Below are positions 9,901 through 17,136 of a stretch of 64,000 nt of DNA, piece after piece. Location of the stretch: positions 5,270,001 to 5,334,000 of the forward strand of contig NZ_LT607409.1 in assembly GCF_900091505.1 (NCBI RefSeq). The letters are read 5' to 3'. Under the pieces are notes generated by a model, which ran no database searches, was not told the origin of the DNA, and saw only the letters and a program-made list of their open reading frames with translations. How positions within the stretch are numbered: position 1 is the first letter of the stretch; the number at the start of each line of letters is the position of its first letter. A program made the position numbers and the translations under genes. Source of the stretch: Micromonospora chokoriensis. Its GTDB lineage: Bacteria; Actinomycetota; Actinomycetes; Mycobacteriales; Micromonosporaceae.

Positions 9901-10381
9901 GCGGAACCTGGCGCTCCAGGACGTCGACGGAGACTGGACGGCCGACTCCCGGATCGTCTTCTCCCGGCCACTCGCCGCCAACAACGAGCAGGGCGGTGTC
10001 CTCGCGTACGCGAACGACGACAACTACGTCAAGCTCGCCTGGGAGATGGCCAACGCCAACGCACCGGTCCACAAGGCCCGGATCGTCTTCCTGCGCGAAC
10101 AGAACGGGGTCACATCCACGGTGGAGATCACCGGGGCGGACGCCCAGCGCATCGTCGGGGCCGACGGGGCCATCTGGCTGCGGCTGGCCAAGACCGGGGA
10201 CCGGTACCGGGCCTACTACTCCACCGACGGAGGCGTCTACCGCTACATCGGCTCCCAGACGCTGAACGCCGAGCCGACGAAGGCCGGGGTGCTGGCCTTC
10301 AACCGGGCCGGCGCCTCCACCGACCTCGACGTCGCCGTCGACCACTTCCGGATCGAGAGCCACGGGGAGCGCATCAGCTAG
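6923..10381 (+). CDS. Secreted GH67 alpha-glucuronidase with C-terminal accessory domains
   Basis: The predicted 1152-residue exoenzyme has a Sec signal peptide (Arg-rich start, hydrophobic core, cut near TTPVAAAPS) from the ATG at 6923, chosen because GAGGAG lies 6 bases upstream. The GH67 catalytic region spans about residues 35-720. Diagnostic blocks are LLNNWE near residue 215, VKANSEGQPGP, and QTKNGPLDFQAREP...LELQITQEYTGQNW, where the Asp and Glu of the two blocks match the catalytic carboxylates of the family. GH67 enzymes remove 4-O-methyl-glucuronic acid from xylo-oligosaccharides. About 430 extra C-terminal residues follow: a beta-sandwich-like region and a concanavalin/DUF1349-like domain (DEFDSASLGPQWQW to VDHFRIES). 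That makes it much longer than the roughly 700-residue family norm and suggests substrate attachment. It is convergent with the GH95 gene. Confidence 0.9.
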   Translation: MIRGSTPRLRRTLIVLGTVLATVAATLTVATTPVAAAPSPDDYSGSDLWLRYVPVSDPKLLRDYRRTVTGIVVENADATKVHRHTPDLAMAPGSAEKLAETTLGAARDELVRGLGGLLGQPTPVTTVDGHRVPDGAVVVGTPTSSPLVSRSVPTRDLATVGDEGYLVRSVTSGKARFTVIAGNTDLGALYGTYAFLRLLQTQKPIDHLRVAESPKIKHRLLNNWETERLYAGNNASGLGGLNGESGAIFNFAATGASAGRNLPVILDRYVVMARALASLGINGITINNVNADNAYLTSARIAQEAALADALRPYGVKLGLSIRYTAPTDSRFAPDTLTNSQLDPYGTDFRGWWNRRARQIQAAIPDFMGLTVKANSEGQPGPQDFGYDHGDGANAIAAAVAPLGMTVHWRTFVYNAEVDNDRLKRAYLEFGPIDDEVQPDGSRGRFADNVFLQTKNGPLDFQAREPIHPMFGRMENTNQALELQITQEYTGQNWMLAYLGPMYEEILKTDTYATDANGKLLRERLVGDIVDGTAQHHSDTAIVGVANLGNADNLTGHHFSQANLFAFGRQAWDWTLDSADIATDWVRMTWSNDRRVIDTIRAMMMGSWESLVSYQTPLGIGHQFAEGAHYRPDPADWAGRDDWSPIYYNKADSVGLGFDRSPTGSNLAAQYFPRLQQRYGNIDSVPENLLMWFHHVPWGHRMDSGRTFWDELVYRYQMGVQYVTWMRETWETLQPDIDARRFAEVRAKLAVHEADAADWRDTSVNYWKEFSGRDIPVDDAPLSATIVVGGKEFGGFNLSDNAYTIPVPAGASPTITKVRTADRKARYEIVSQATGVPGQAVVKVTTKGFFGPLVKNYVFNLVPDTTLASLRVDDEPLASFSPTVRHYNVLTPAGTTTVPTVAADAADPAASVAVAQADSATGQARVTVTNGGASSVYVVDLNTTLTGSDEFDSASLGPQWQWVRPDDSRWRLADGSLVITAQQGDLQGTANTARNLALQDVDGDWTADSRIVFSRPLAANNEQGGVLAYANDDNYVKLAWEMANANAPVHKARIVFLREQNGVTSTVEITGADAQRIVGADGAIWLRLAKTGDRYRAYYSTDGGVYRYIGSQTLNAEPTKAGVLAFNRAGASTDLDVAVDHFRIESHGERIS

Positions 10382-10443
10382 ACGAACAGGCCGAGTAAGC
10401 CCACAGGGTGCGCTTCGGCTGGCCCGGCACGTCGATGTGCTGG

Positions 10444-10493
10444 TGAGCGGTATACCTCAGAGTCATATTCATACCTCTGAGGTATACCGCTCA
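10444..10493. repeat. Perfect 19-bp inverted repeat with 12-base loop
   Basis: Left arm 10444-10462 (TGAGCGGTATACCTCAGAG) and right arm 10475-10493 are exact reverse complements, separated by TCATATTCATAC. Each arm contains the palindrome GGTATACC, and the right side also contains ATACCTC-T-GAGGTAT. The element is markedly AT-richer than its surroundings. It lies between the stops of the convergent GH67 and GH95 genes, so a bidirectional transcription barrier is the simplest reading; a regulator-binding or recombination site is an alternative. Confidence 0.6.
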
Positions 10494-10548
10494 ACACCGA
10501 ATCCGACCCGAGGAAGGTGACCGACGGTCACCGCCGAACGCCGAACGC

Positions 10549-10583
10549 GACCGGGCCCGTCCCCAGGTGGGACGGGCCCGGTC
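10549..10583. terminator. Strong GC hairpin terminator between convergent GH67 and GH95 genes
   Basis: The arms GACCGGGCCCGTCCC (10549-10563) and GGGACGGGCCCGGTC (10569-10583) pair perfectly over 15 bp around the loop CAGGT. There is no U-tract, which is common for actinomycete terminators. It is located 29 bases beyond the GH95 stop and 168 bases beyond the GH67 stop, so it can serve both strands. Confidence 0.7.
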
Positions 10584-10611
10584 GTGCTCCCCCAAGCAGG
10601 AATCGTTGCCG

Positions 10612-13608
10612 TCATCCCCCGATCGCGATGGCGAAGATGTGCATGGTCGGCACGTTGGCCGCCGGACGGGCGCTGATGTTCGGCAACACGACCGAGGCCA
10701 CCGCCTTGCTCTGCAACGCCACACCCACGTAGTAGATGCAGGCGGCGGTGTTCTGACGGCCGTTGTTGGGACGGTTCTGGTACGCGGACACGACGGCGGC
10801 GGTTCCCCCGGAGTGGGGCCCTCCGTACCAGTCGGGCGAGCTCAGCGTGAACGTCTGACGGGTGCCGTCGCCGTACACGACGGTGCCGGTCCCGGACACC
10901 GCACCGTAGGTGCCGGTCAGCAGGAAGCCGAGCGTGCTGCCGGTGCCGCTGATGCCGATGCTCTGGCCGGAGGCGACGGCGTTGTCGGCGGTGCCGGGGC
11001 TCACGTTGGGCCAGCGGAAGCTCACCCCGTTGCGGCTGATCGTGGCGCCCGGGCTGGCGCCGGCCGAGGCCAGTGCCTGCGCGGACAGGCTTGCCCCGCC
11101 GCCGTCGAAGTTGCCGACGTTGGTGTTGTTGTCGTTGGTGATGCCGGCGTTGGTGAAGCTCTGCTCCAGCGTCGGGGTGGCGACGCCCGTGCTGGTGACC
11201 CGGTAGGTGCGCCCGGCCTGGACGGTGACCTCGACCAGGTCGGACTCGATCCGGGTGACCCGGGGCGCCGAACCGTCGGCGGTGTCGACAACGGTGACGG
11301 TGCCGGTGAGGATCCGGGCGCGCAGGCGGACCGTGCCGGCGCGGTCCGGGCGGACGAGCACCTCGGTGGCCTGACCGTTGCTCCAGGTGATGCTGACCGT
11401 GTGCCCGCCGCGACCGCGCAGGCCGGTCACCTTCCCGGCCGGCCAGGCCGGCGGCAGCGCGGGCAGGATGTGCAACTCGCCGGCGTGGCTCTGCAGCAGC
11501 ATCTCGGCGATGCCCGCAGTGGCGCCGAAGTTGCCGTCGATCTGGAAGGGCGGGTGCAGGTCGAACATGTTCGGCGCGAGCCGGGCGGTGGTGGCGAGGT
11601 AGCGGATGAGGTCATGGGCCCGCTTGCCCTCCTCCATCCGTGCCCAGAAGTTGATTTTCCAGGCCAGCGACCAGCCGGTCCCGTCGTCGCCGCGCAGCGC
11701 CAGGGTCCGGCGGGCCGCCTCGAACAGCTGCGGGGTGCCGCGCTTGGTGATCTGGTTGCTGGGAGCCAACCCGTACAGGTGGGAGATGTGCCGGTGGTTG
11801 GGCTCGGTCTCCACCCAGTCGTAGAGCCACTCCATGATGTTGCCGCGCGAGCCGACCTTCATCGGAGGGAGCCGGTCGCGGGTGGCCCGGACCTGCGCCC
11901 GGAAGGTGCTGTCCACGTTGAGGACCTCGCTCGCACGGGCGACGCCGTCGAAGAGGTCCCGCAGGATCTGGTTGTCCATGGTGGGGCCGGCGCACACGCT
12001 GGCGTTCGCGTGGTGGCTGAGTTCCGGCGAGTTCGACGGGTTGGTCACCAGGTAGCCGAGGGTCGGCTCGGTCACCAGGGTGTCCAGGAAGAACTGCGCG
12101 GCGCCCTTCATGGCCGGATAGTTCGTCCGCAGGAACTCGATGTCGCCGTTGAACAGGTAGTGGTCCCAGATCAACACCGACAGCCACGCGCCGCCGGTCT
12201 GCCACATCCCCCAGAACGCGCCGTCCACCACGGCCGTGGCCCGCCACGCGTCGGTGTTGTGGTGGGTGACCCAGCCACCCGCGTTGTACTGCACCTGGGC
12301 GGTACGCGCACCGGCGACCGAGAGCTCCCGGACCATGTCGAACACCGGGTTGTGACACTCGGCCAGATTCGTCGTGTTGGCCGGCCAGTAGTTCATCGGC
12401 AGGTTCGCGTTGATCGTGTACTTCGAGTCCCACGACGGGGTCAGCGAGTCGTTCCAGATGCCCTGCAGGTTGGCCGGCTGCGTGCCGGGGCGCGAGGACG
12501 AGATCAGCAGGTACCGGCCGAACTGGAACAACAGCGCGGAGAACTGCGGGTCGTTGACGCTGTTGTGCTGGGCGATGCGCACGTCGGTCGTCTGGTTCGC
12601 GGCCGAGGTGCGGCCCAGGTCCAGCGTGACCCGGTTGAAGAGCGCCTGGTAGTCGGCCACGTGCCTGCTGCGCAGCGTGTCGAAGCTGTTGGCCCGGGCG
12701 GCACTGAGGCGCTGCCGGGCGATGCCTCCGTAGTCGCCGCCGACGTTGCGGTAGTTGACGTAGCTGGTGCCAATGGAGATCAGCAGGACCACGCTCGTGG
12801 CGTTGGTGACCCGTAGGGTGCCGCCGGAGCTGGACACGCTGCCGCCGGTGACGGTGGCGTTGGCCAGGGCGAGGAAGCGGACCTGACCGTTGACGCCCTC
12901 CTGGTTCCCGGAGACGCCGTCCAGGCCGATCGTGGCGCCGTCCGGGCTGGACACCGACGTGCGCTGCGGGCTGTCGAAGGTGGCGGTGAAGCTGATCGAG
13001 TTGTTCCGGTCGGCGGTGAGTCGCATTGCGATGACCTGGTCCGGCGCGCTGGCGAACACCTCCCGCTGGTGACGGACGCCGTTGAGCACGTACGACGTCG
13101 TGACGGTGGCGGTGGTGAGGTCCAACGTGCGGTCGTACTGCGACGCCCCGCTGGCCGACCCGAAGGCGAGCCGCAGGTTGCCGACGGTCTGGTAGGCCAA
13201 CTGCCCGCCGGGGTTGCCCATCATGGTCTGGTTGATCAGATCCTGGGCCTGGGTCCACTGGTTGGCGTTGACCAGGCGGCGGATCTCCCCCAGCGCTCCC
13301 GCGCCCCGGGGGTTGCTGGGGTCGTGCGGGCCGCCGGCCCAGACGGTGTCCTCGTTGAGTTGGAGCCGTTCCGTGTCGACGTTGCCGAAGACCATGGCGC
13401 CGAGCCGGCCGTTGCCGATCGGCAGCGCCCGGAGCCAGTCGGTGCCGGCTCCCTCGTCGTACCAGAGGGCGAGGTCCCCGGCGGCCAGCACCTGCGGCGG
13501 CGCCACCGCGTCCGCGCGGGCCGCGGCGGTCCAGGGCAGCGGCAGGAGAGCGCCGCCCGCACCGGCCGCGCCGATCTTGATGGCCTGCCGTCGAGTCAGG
13601 TCGGACAT
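10612..13608 (-). CDS. Tat-exported GH95 alpha-L-fucosidase-type glycosidase
   Basis: From the ATG at 13608, preceded by GGAGG at about 5 bases, the product is 998 residues. It begins with a twin-arginine signal (SDLTRRQAIKIGAAGAGG...AAARA) and then the GH95 N-terminal domain (LWYDEGAGTDWLRALPIGNGRLGAMVFG, RLQLNEDTVWAGGP). The (alpha/alpha)6 catalytic part follows with NANLPMNYWPANTTNLAE, HHNTDAWRATA, SPELSHHANASVCAGPTMDNQILRDLF and HRHISHLYGL...GDDGTGWSLAWKINFW, which carry the Asn, Glu and Asp positions known from characterised GH95 enzymes. A roughly 200-residue C-terminal beta-sandwich (from about residue 790, ending MHIFAIAIGG) resembles non-catalytic domains of other actinomycete glycosidases. 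Known GH95 activities are alpha-1,2-L-fucosidase and alpha-L-galactosidase; which one applies is open. Confidence 0.88.
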   Translation of the reverse strand: MSDLTRRQAIKIGAAGAGGALLPLPWTAAARADAVAPPQVLAAGDLALWYDEGAGTDWLRALPIGNGRLGAMVFGNVDTERLQLNEDTVWAGGPHDPSNPRGAGALGEIRRLVNANQWTQAQDLINQTMMGNPGGQLAYQTVGNLRLAFGSASGASQYDRTLDLTTATVTTSYVLNGVRHQREVFASAPDQVIAMRLTADRNNSISFTATFDSPQRTSVSSPDGATIGLDGVSGNQEGVNGQVRFLALANATVTGGSVSSSGGTLRVTNATSVVLLISIGTSYVNYRNVGGDYGGIARQRLSAARANSFDTLRSRHVADYQALFNRVTLDLGRTSAANQTTDVRIAQHNSVNDPQFSALLFQFGRYLLISSSRPGTQPANLQGIWNDSLTPSWDSKYTINANLPMNYWPANTTNLAECHNPVFDMVRELSVAGARTAQVQYNAGGWVTHHNTDAWRATAVVDGAFWGMWQTGGAWLSVLIWDHYLFNGDIEFLRTNYPAMKGAAQFFLDTLVTEPTLGYLVTNPSNSPELSHHANASVCAGPTMDNQILRDLFDGVARASEVLNVDSTFRAQVRATRDRLPPMKVGSRGNIMEWLYDWVETEPNHRHISHLYGLAPSNQITKRGTPQLFEAARRTLALRGDDGTGWSLAWKINFWARMEEGKRAHDLIRYLATTARLAPNMFDLHPPFQIDGNFGATAGIAEMLLQSHAGELHILPALPPAWPAGKVTGLRGRGGHTVSITWSNGQATEVLVRPDRAGTVRLRARILTGTVTVVDTADGSAPRVTRIESDLVEVTVQAGRTYRVTSTGVATPTLEQSFTNAGITNDNNTNVGNFDGGGASLSAQALASAGASPGATISRNGVSFRWPNVSPGTADNAVASGQSIGISGTGSTLGFLLTGTYGAVSGTGTVVYGDGTRQTFTLSSPDWYGGPHSGGTAAVVSAYQNRPNNGRQNTAACIYYVGVALQSKAVASVVLPNISARPAANVPTMHIFAIAIGG

Positions 13609-13738
13609 CGATCCTCCAAACGGTGACCGATCCGGCCACCCGAAGCGGGACAACCATGAGAGCCGTCGTCGGGATCCGCTCGCTGGCATCGACCAGGGAC
13701 CGGAGTGACCGGCCGAGATCAGCCCCGGAGACAGCCAG

Positions 13739-13749
13739 ACATCTGATGT
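13739..13749. promoter_or_regulatory. Operator-like palindrome ACATC-T-GATGT (copy 1)
   Basis: An exact 5+1+5 palindrome about 130 bases upstream of the GH95 start. The same arms recur 187 bases away at 13926-13936, with only the central base changed. Two copies in one divergent intergenic region fit a dimeric regulator bridging or separately controlling both promoters. The regulator is not identified. Confidence 0.4.
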
Positions 13750-13925
13750 GTTTCGCGAAGGTTACTCCGACGCAACCGAATCGGCAATGGTCGATAGATG
13801 ATGGGAATGCGCCCTCTGACCCGTCCCGCGGAGCGCCGCCGTCCAGCAGATGGCATCGACCGGGCACTTCCCGGCAATGACAGATCACCAACCGGCCATC
13901 GTCGACCGACCAGGTAGGTGGCCAT

Positions 13926-13936
13926 ACATCGGATGT
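13926..13936. promoter_or_regulatory. Operator-like palindrome ACATC-G-GATGT (copy 2)
   Basis: Second copy of the palindrome, extended by one base pair to TACATC-G-GATGTA (13925-13937). It lies about 103 bases before the lipoprotein ATG at 14040, so it is placed to act on that promoter. Confidence 0.4.
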
Positions 13937-14039
13937 ACCGCCCGTCGGTCGGATTCCCCCGGCATCCCCGCCGGCCGCAACCTCGACGGGTCGACAGGCG
14001 TCTAGCGGGAAACACTTCCAGATTGGACCGGAGGATCCG

Positions 14040-14495
14040 ATGATCTCGACACCGCTACGCGCCCTCGTGCCCGTCGCCGTACTGGCGGGCCTCGCGGCCT
14101 GCACGACCCCCTCGACCGCGCCCGAGGCCGGGGCCGGCACCACGTCGCCCGCACCCAGCGCCACGTCCGCCTCCCCGGACACCTCACCGACCCGCACGGC
14201 ACCGGCGACACCCGACGCCACCCCTGCCGCCTGCCCGGTCAGCGCGGCCACCCTTCAGCGGGTGTCGGGGCTCGGCGACACCCACCGGATCGACCCCGAC
14301 CAGATCAACTGCGCGCGTCGGTGGGCGACGGCCGGTGTGCGCGCCGTCGACCCGAGCATGCAGGGCGACGGCGTACTGGTCTTCGAGTACGACGACGGCA
14401 GATGGAGGAAGCTGGGCGAGGGCAGCGCGATCGAGTGCAGCCCGTTCGGCATCCCGAACGAGATCGGCGACCAGCTCGGCTGCCGCGACCATTGA
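14040..14495 (+). CDS. Small lipoprotein of unknown function
   Basis: The 151-residue protein has a short signal with lipobox (VAVLAGLAAC, Cys at about residue 21), then a roughly 45-residue Ala/Thr/Ser/Pro linker, and a compact C-terminal region of about 80 residues with four Cys (ACPVS, QINCARR, IECSPF, LGCRDH) that could form two disulfides. GGAGG precedes the ATG at 14040. It should be anchored on the outer face of the membrane. I recognise no catalytic motif; resembling proteins in actinomycetes are annotated only as lipoproteins. A strong hairpin follows immediately, so it appears to be monocistronic. Confidence 0.75.
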   Translation: MISTPLRALVPVAVLAGLAACTTPSTAPEAGAGTTSPAPSATSASPDTSPTRTAPATPDATPAACPVSAATLQRVSGLGDTHRIDPDQINCARRWATAGVRAVDPSMQGDGVLVFEYDDGRWRKLGEGSAIECSPFGIPNEIGDQLGCRDH

Positions 14496-14498
14496 GCG

Positions 14499-14524
14499 CG
14501 AGGGCCCGGCCGGCCGGGCCCTCG
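14499..14524. terminator. Perfect 26-base palindrome, probable terminator of the lipoprotein gene
   Basis: The sequence is an exact GC-only self-complementary palindrome apart from its A/T pair (arms CGAGGGCCCGGCC and complement, no spacer), starting 4 bases after the lipoprotein stop. In RNA it would fold into a very stable hairpin with a minimal loop and no U-tract. Confidence 0.6.
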
Positions 14525-14641
14525 ACCGAGCATCGATCCAGCGGCGGACACGTTCAGGGGACGCGGTCTCCGGCCGCCGCGCCGTCTGGTCGGTTCGCCC
14601 TAATGTCGACTCGTTCCTGGAGGGCGATCACGGAGGCCACG

Positions 14642-15550
14642 GTGGGCGCGATACCCAGACGACAGTTCGTCCGGCTCTCCGGGACCGCCGGCGCGACCGG
14701 ACTCCTGGGCCTGATGGGCGCCGACCGGGCACTGGCCGACGGCGGGCACGCCGACGGAGGTCAGACCCCCGCGCCGCCCCCACCGGAACCCGGCGGCCCC
14801 GGCGCCGCCGCCTGCCCCACGCCCTCCCAGCTGTGCGGCTACCCCGCCGACACCGGCGGCCGGTACGACCTGTGGGACCGGGTGCAGGTCTGCGAGGGCA
14901 CCAGGACCGGCCCACCGTTCCCGCAGTGCCTGCGGACGACACCCACCTACGTGGTCCTCAACGGGGGGTCGGGGTCGAACCACGACTTCCTCCTCGTCCC
15001 CAGTTGCCGGATCAGCGGCATCGAGTGCCCGTTCATCACGACCACCAACGCACCGAACTACTGGTTGGAAGCGTGGAACAACGCCCAGCCCGGACAACCC
15101 GCCCACGTCGTCTACCCCCACATCGGGCTGGGCATCAACTCGGCCGACCCGACGATCCGGATGCAGGACCAGCTGCACATCCACCTGGCCGGCATCCACT
15201 CGGGCATCCAGACGCAACTGAACAACCACGACAGCACGATCACCAACAATCCGGCGCGCTGGCGCAACCAGGTCGTACCCGTCTGGGGCCTGACCAGCAC
15301 GGGCCAGCCCGCACCCCGCTCGTACCGGGTCCTGCACGTCGCGAACCTGAACGAGAACCTCTTCCGGCTCCTGCTCGACAACGTGGTGCTCCCCACCGGG
15401 GCGACGATGGCGGCGCAGATCCTCGCCGTGACACCCCGCCTGGTCGGCAGCGGCGGGTTCTACGTCCTGAACAGTGAACCCGGTCTGCCCGTCCCACCCG
15501 GCCAGCCCGGCGGCACCGGCACCGTCGACTTCCTCCTCGCGTACGCGTAA
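14642..15550 (+). CDS. Tat-exported CDP-diacylglycerol diphosphatase-like protein (HIT-like fold)
   Basis: The start is taken as the GTG at 14642, because GGAGG lies 5 bases upstream and the product then begins directly with a twin-arginine signal (GAIPRRQFVRLSGTAGATGLLGLMG). An in-frame ATG at 14603 lacks a ribosome site. The 302-residue product has a Pro/Gly linker and a domain with YVVLNGGSGSNHDFLLVPSCRISGIECP and QDQLHIHLAGIH, matching the layout of E. coli Cdh, including the H-x-H-x-x-x catalytic histidines. Cdh hydrolyses CDP-diacylglycerol to phosphatidate and CMP. Here the enzyme would act outside the cell, so the true substrate may be another pyrophosphate or nucleotide lipid. The gene stands alone. 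Confidence 0.72.
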   Translation: MGAIPRRQFVRLSGTAGATGLLGLMGADRALADGGHADGGQTPAPPPPEPGGPGAAACPTPSQLCGYPADTGGRYDLWDRVQVCEGTRTGPPFPQCLRTTPTYVVLNGGSGSNHDFLLVPSCRISGIECPFITTTNAPNYWLEAWNNAQPGQPAHVVYPHIGLGINSADPTIRMQDQLHIHLAGIHSGIQTQLNNHDSTITNNPARWRNQVVPVWGLTSTGQPAPRSYRVLHVANLNENLFRLLLDNVVLPTGATMAAQILAVTPRLVGSGGFYVLNSEPGLPVPPGQPGGTGTVDFLLAYA

Positions 15551-15612
15551 CGGGGATCGGCAGGCGTGCACCGGGTCGCGACTAGACTCGGAACCAGCGT
15601 CGATCCTGGGGG

Positions 15613-17136
15613 GTGGGTGCGCAGGTGAGTTCGTCCCAGCTTCTCGTCGCACTGGACCGCGACAGTTCGGTTCCGTTGCAACAACAGCTCTGCGACCAGA
15701 TCAGCGGGTCCGTGCGCACCGGTCGGCTGCGCCCCGGCGACCCGGTGCCGCCGAGCCGTGAGCTGGCCCACCAGCTCCGGGTCTCCCGGACCGTGGTGAC
15801 CCGGGCGTACGAGCTGCTACGGGCCAACGGGGTGCTCACCTCACGGCGGGGATCCGGCACCCGGGTCAGCGGCGCGCTGACCGACACCCCACCACCGGCC
15901 CAACGCGCCGCCCGCCCGCCCCTGTGGCCCGAGCCTCCGCTGCCCACCGACGCCGGCAGCCCGCTGTGGAAACCCTGGGAACCCGCACCGATGCACCGGC
16001 CCGACGGCGCGTACGACTTCCGGCACGGCACCCCGGCGCTGGCCAGCTTCCCGGTGACCCGGTGGCGGCAGTCGCTCGCCGAGGCGGTCAGTCAGGCCGA
16101 CGCGGTGGCGCTGGGCTACGGCCCGGCCGAGGGCGCCTCATCGTTGCGTACCCAGATCAGCGCCCTGCTACGACGCAGCCGCGCCCTCGACGCCAACCGC
16201 GAACACACGGTGGTGACCAGCGGTGCCACCCAGGCCATGGACATCCTGGTCCGGCTGCTCGTCGGCCCGGACGACGTGGTGGTCATCGAGGACCCGAGCC
16301 ACACCGTGCTGCGGCAGATCTTCGGCTACTCGCGGGCCGCCGTGGTGCCGGTCGGAGTCGACGAGGAGGGCCTGCGGGTCGACGAGATCGACAGCCAGGT
16401 CCGCGCACACGGCCACGACCCGTCCCGGGTACGCCTGATCTACGTGACCCCGTCGCACCAGTTCCCGACCGGTTTCATCATGTCCGAGCGGCGGCGACGA
16501 GCGCTGCTGCGCTGGGCCCGCGAACACTCCGCCACGGTGCTGGAGGACGACTACCACAACGAGTTCACGTTCGCCGAGGAGCGACTTCCGTCGCTGGCCG
16601 CCGACCCGCAGGACGCGGACGTGGTCTACGTCGGCAGCTTCAGCAAGACCCTCTTCCCGTCGCTGCGCATCGGGTACGCGGTGCTGCCACCGCACCTCGT
16701 CCGACCGTTCCTCGGCGTCAAGTGGATCACCGACCGGCTGACCCCGACGCTGACCCAGGAGGCACTGGCCGAGTTCATCTCCTCCGGGGCGTACGCCCGG
16801 CACATCGGCCGGATGGACCGCCTCTACCGGCAGCGACGCGCCCGGCTGCTGGAGGCGCTCTACGAACACTTCGGCGCGGGTGTGCGCATCTCCGGCACGG
16901 CCGCCGGGCTGCACGTGCTGGTGACCCTGGGCGGCGCGCCCGACGCCGACGAGGCGGCGATCGTGCGCGCCGCCGCCGCGCGCAACGTCCGGATCTACCC
17001 GGCCTCGGGCTACTTCGTCACCCGACCACCGGCCGAACCGACCTTCCTGATCGGGTACGCGGCGCTGCCCACCGCACGGATCACCGAGGGCGTGGCGCTG
17101 CTGGCCGCCGCGGTGCGGGAATCGACGGCTCGGTGA
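15613..17136 (+). CDS. MocR-family regulator next to the chorismate operon
   Basis: This 507-residue protein has a GntR winged helix (PLQQQLCDQISGSVRTGRLRPGDPVPPSREL, residues about 21-90) and a Pro-rich linker. An aminotransferase-like domain follows with VLEDDYHNEFTF and the PLP Lys in GSFSKTLFPSLRIGY. The GTG at 15613 is embedded in the G-rich ribosome site; an in-frame GTG at 15625 has better spacing and may be the real start. Its 3' end overlaps the convergent ubiD gene by 56 bases, so the two transcripts are antisense there. Given its position at the end of the chorismate operon, it is a plausible sensor of an amino acid made by that operon (inference). Confidence 0.88.
   Translation: MGAQVSSSQLLVALDRDSSVPLQQQLCDQISGSVRTGRLRPGDPVPPSRELAHQLRVSRTVVTRAYELLRANGVLTSRRGSGTRVSGALTDTPPPAQRAARPPLWPEPPLPTDAGSPLWKPWEPAPMHRPDGAYDFRHGTPALASFPVTRWRQSLAEAVSQADAVALGYGPAEGASSLRTQISALLRRSRALDANREHTVVTSGATQAMDILVRLLVGPDDVVVIEDPSHTVLRQIFGYSRAAVVPVGVDEEGLRVDEIDSQVRAHGHDPSRVRLIYVTPSHQFPTGFIMSERRRRALLRWAREHSATVLEDDYHNEFTFAEERLPSLAADPQDADVVYVGSFSKTLFPSLRIGYAVLPPHLVRPFLGVKWITDRLTPTLTQEALAEFISSGAYARHIGRMDRLYRQRRARLLEALYEHFGAGVRISGTAAGLHVLVTLGGAPDADEAAIVRAAAARNVRIYPASGYFVTRPPAEPTFLIGYAALPTARITEGVALLAAAVRESTAR

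Larger units (their letters stand above)
13609..14039. promoter_or_regulatory. 431-base divergent promoter region between GH95 and lipoprotein genes
   Basis: No gene is visible here. It must hold the promoters of the minus-strand GH95 gene and the plus-strand lipoprotein gene. The most notable content is a pair of ACATC-N-GATGT palindromes (listed separately) and a TTCGCGAA palindrome directly after the first of them (about 13752-13759). I could not fix -35/-10 elements with confidence. Confidence 0.4.

Noticed and set aside
7559..10363. 934-residue open frame antisense to the GH67 gene
   Set aside because: Shadow frame: no recognisable motif, biased composition, and complete overlap with a clear glycosidase.
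14603..14641. ATG at 14603 as start of the Cdh-like gene
   Set aside because: No ribosome site precedes it, while the GTG at 14642 has GGAGG at 5 bases and gives a proper twin-arginine signal at the N-terminus.
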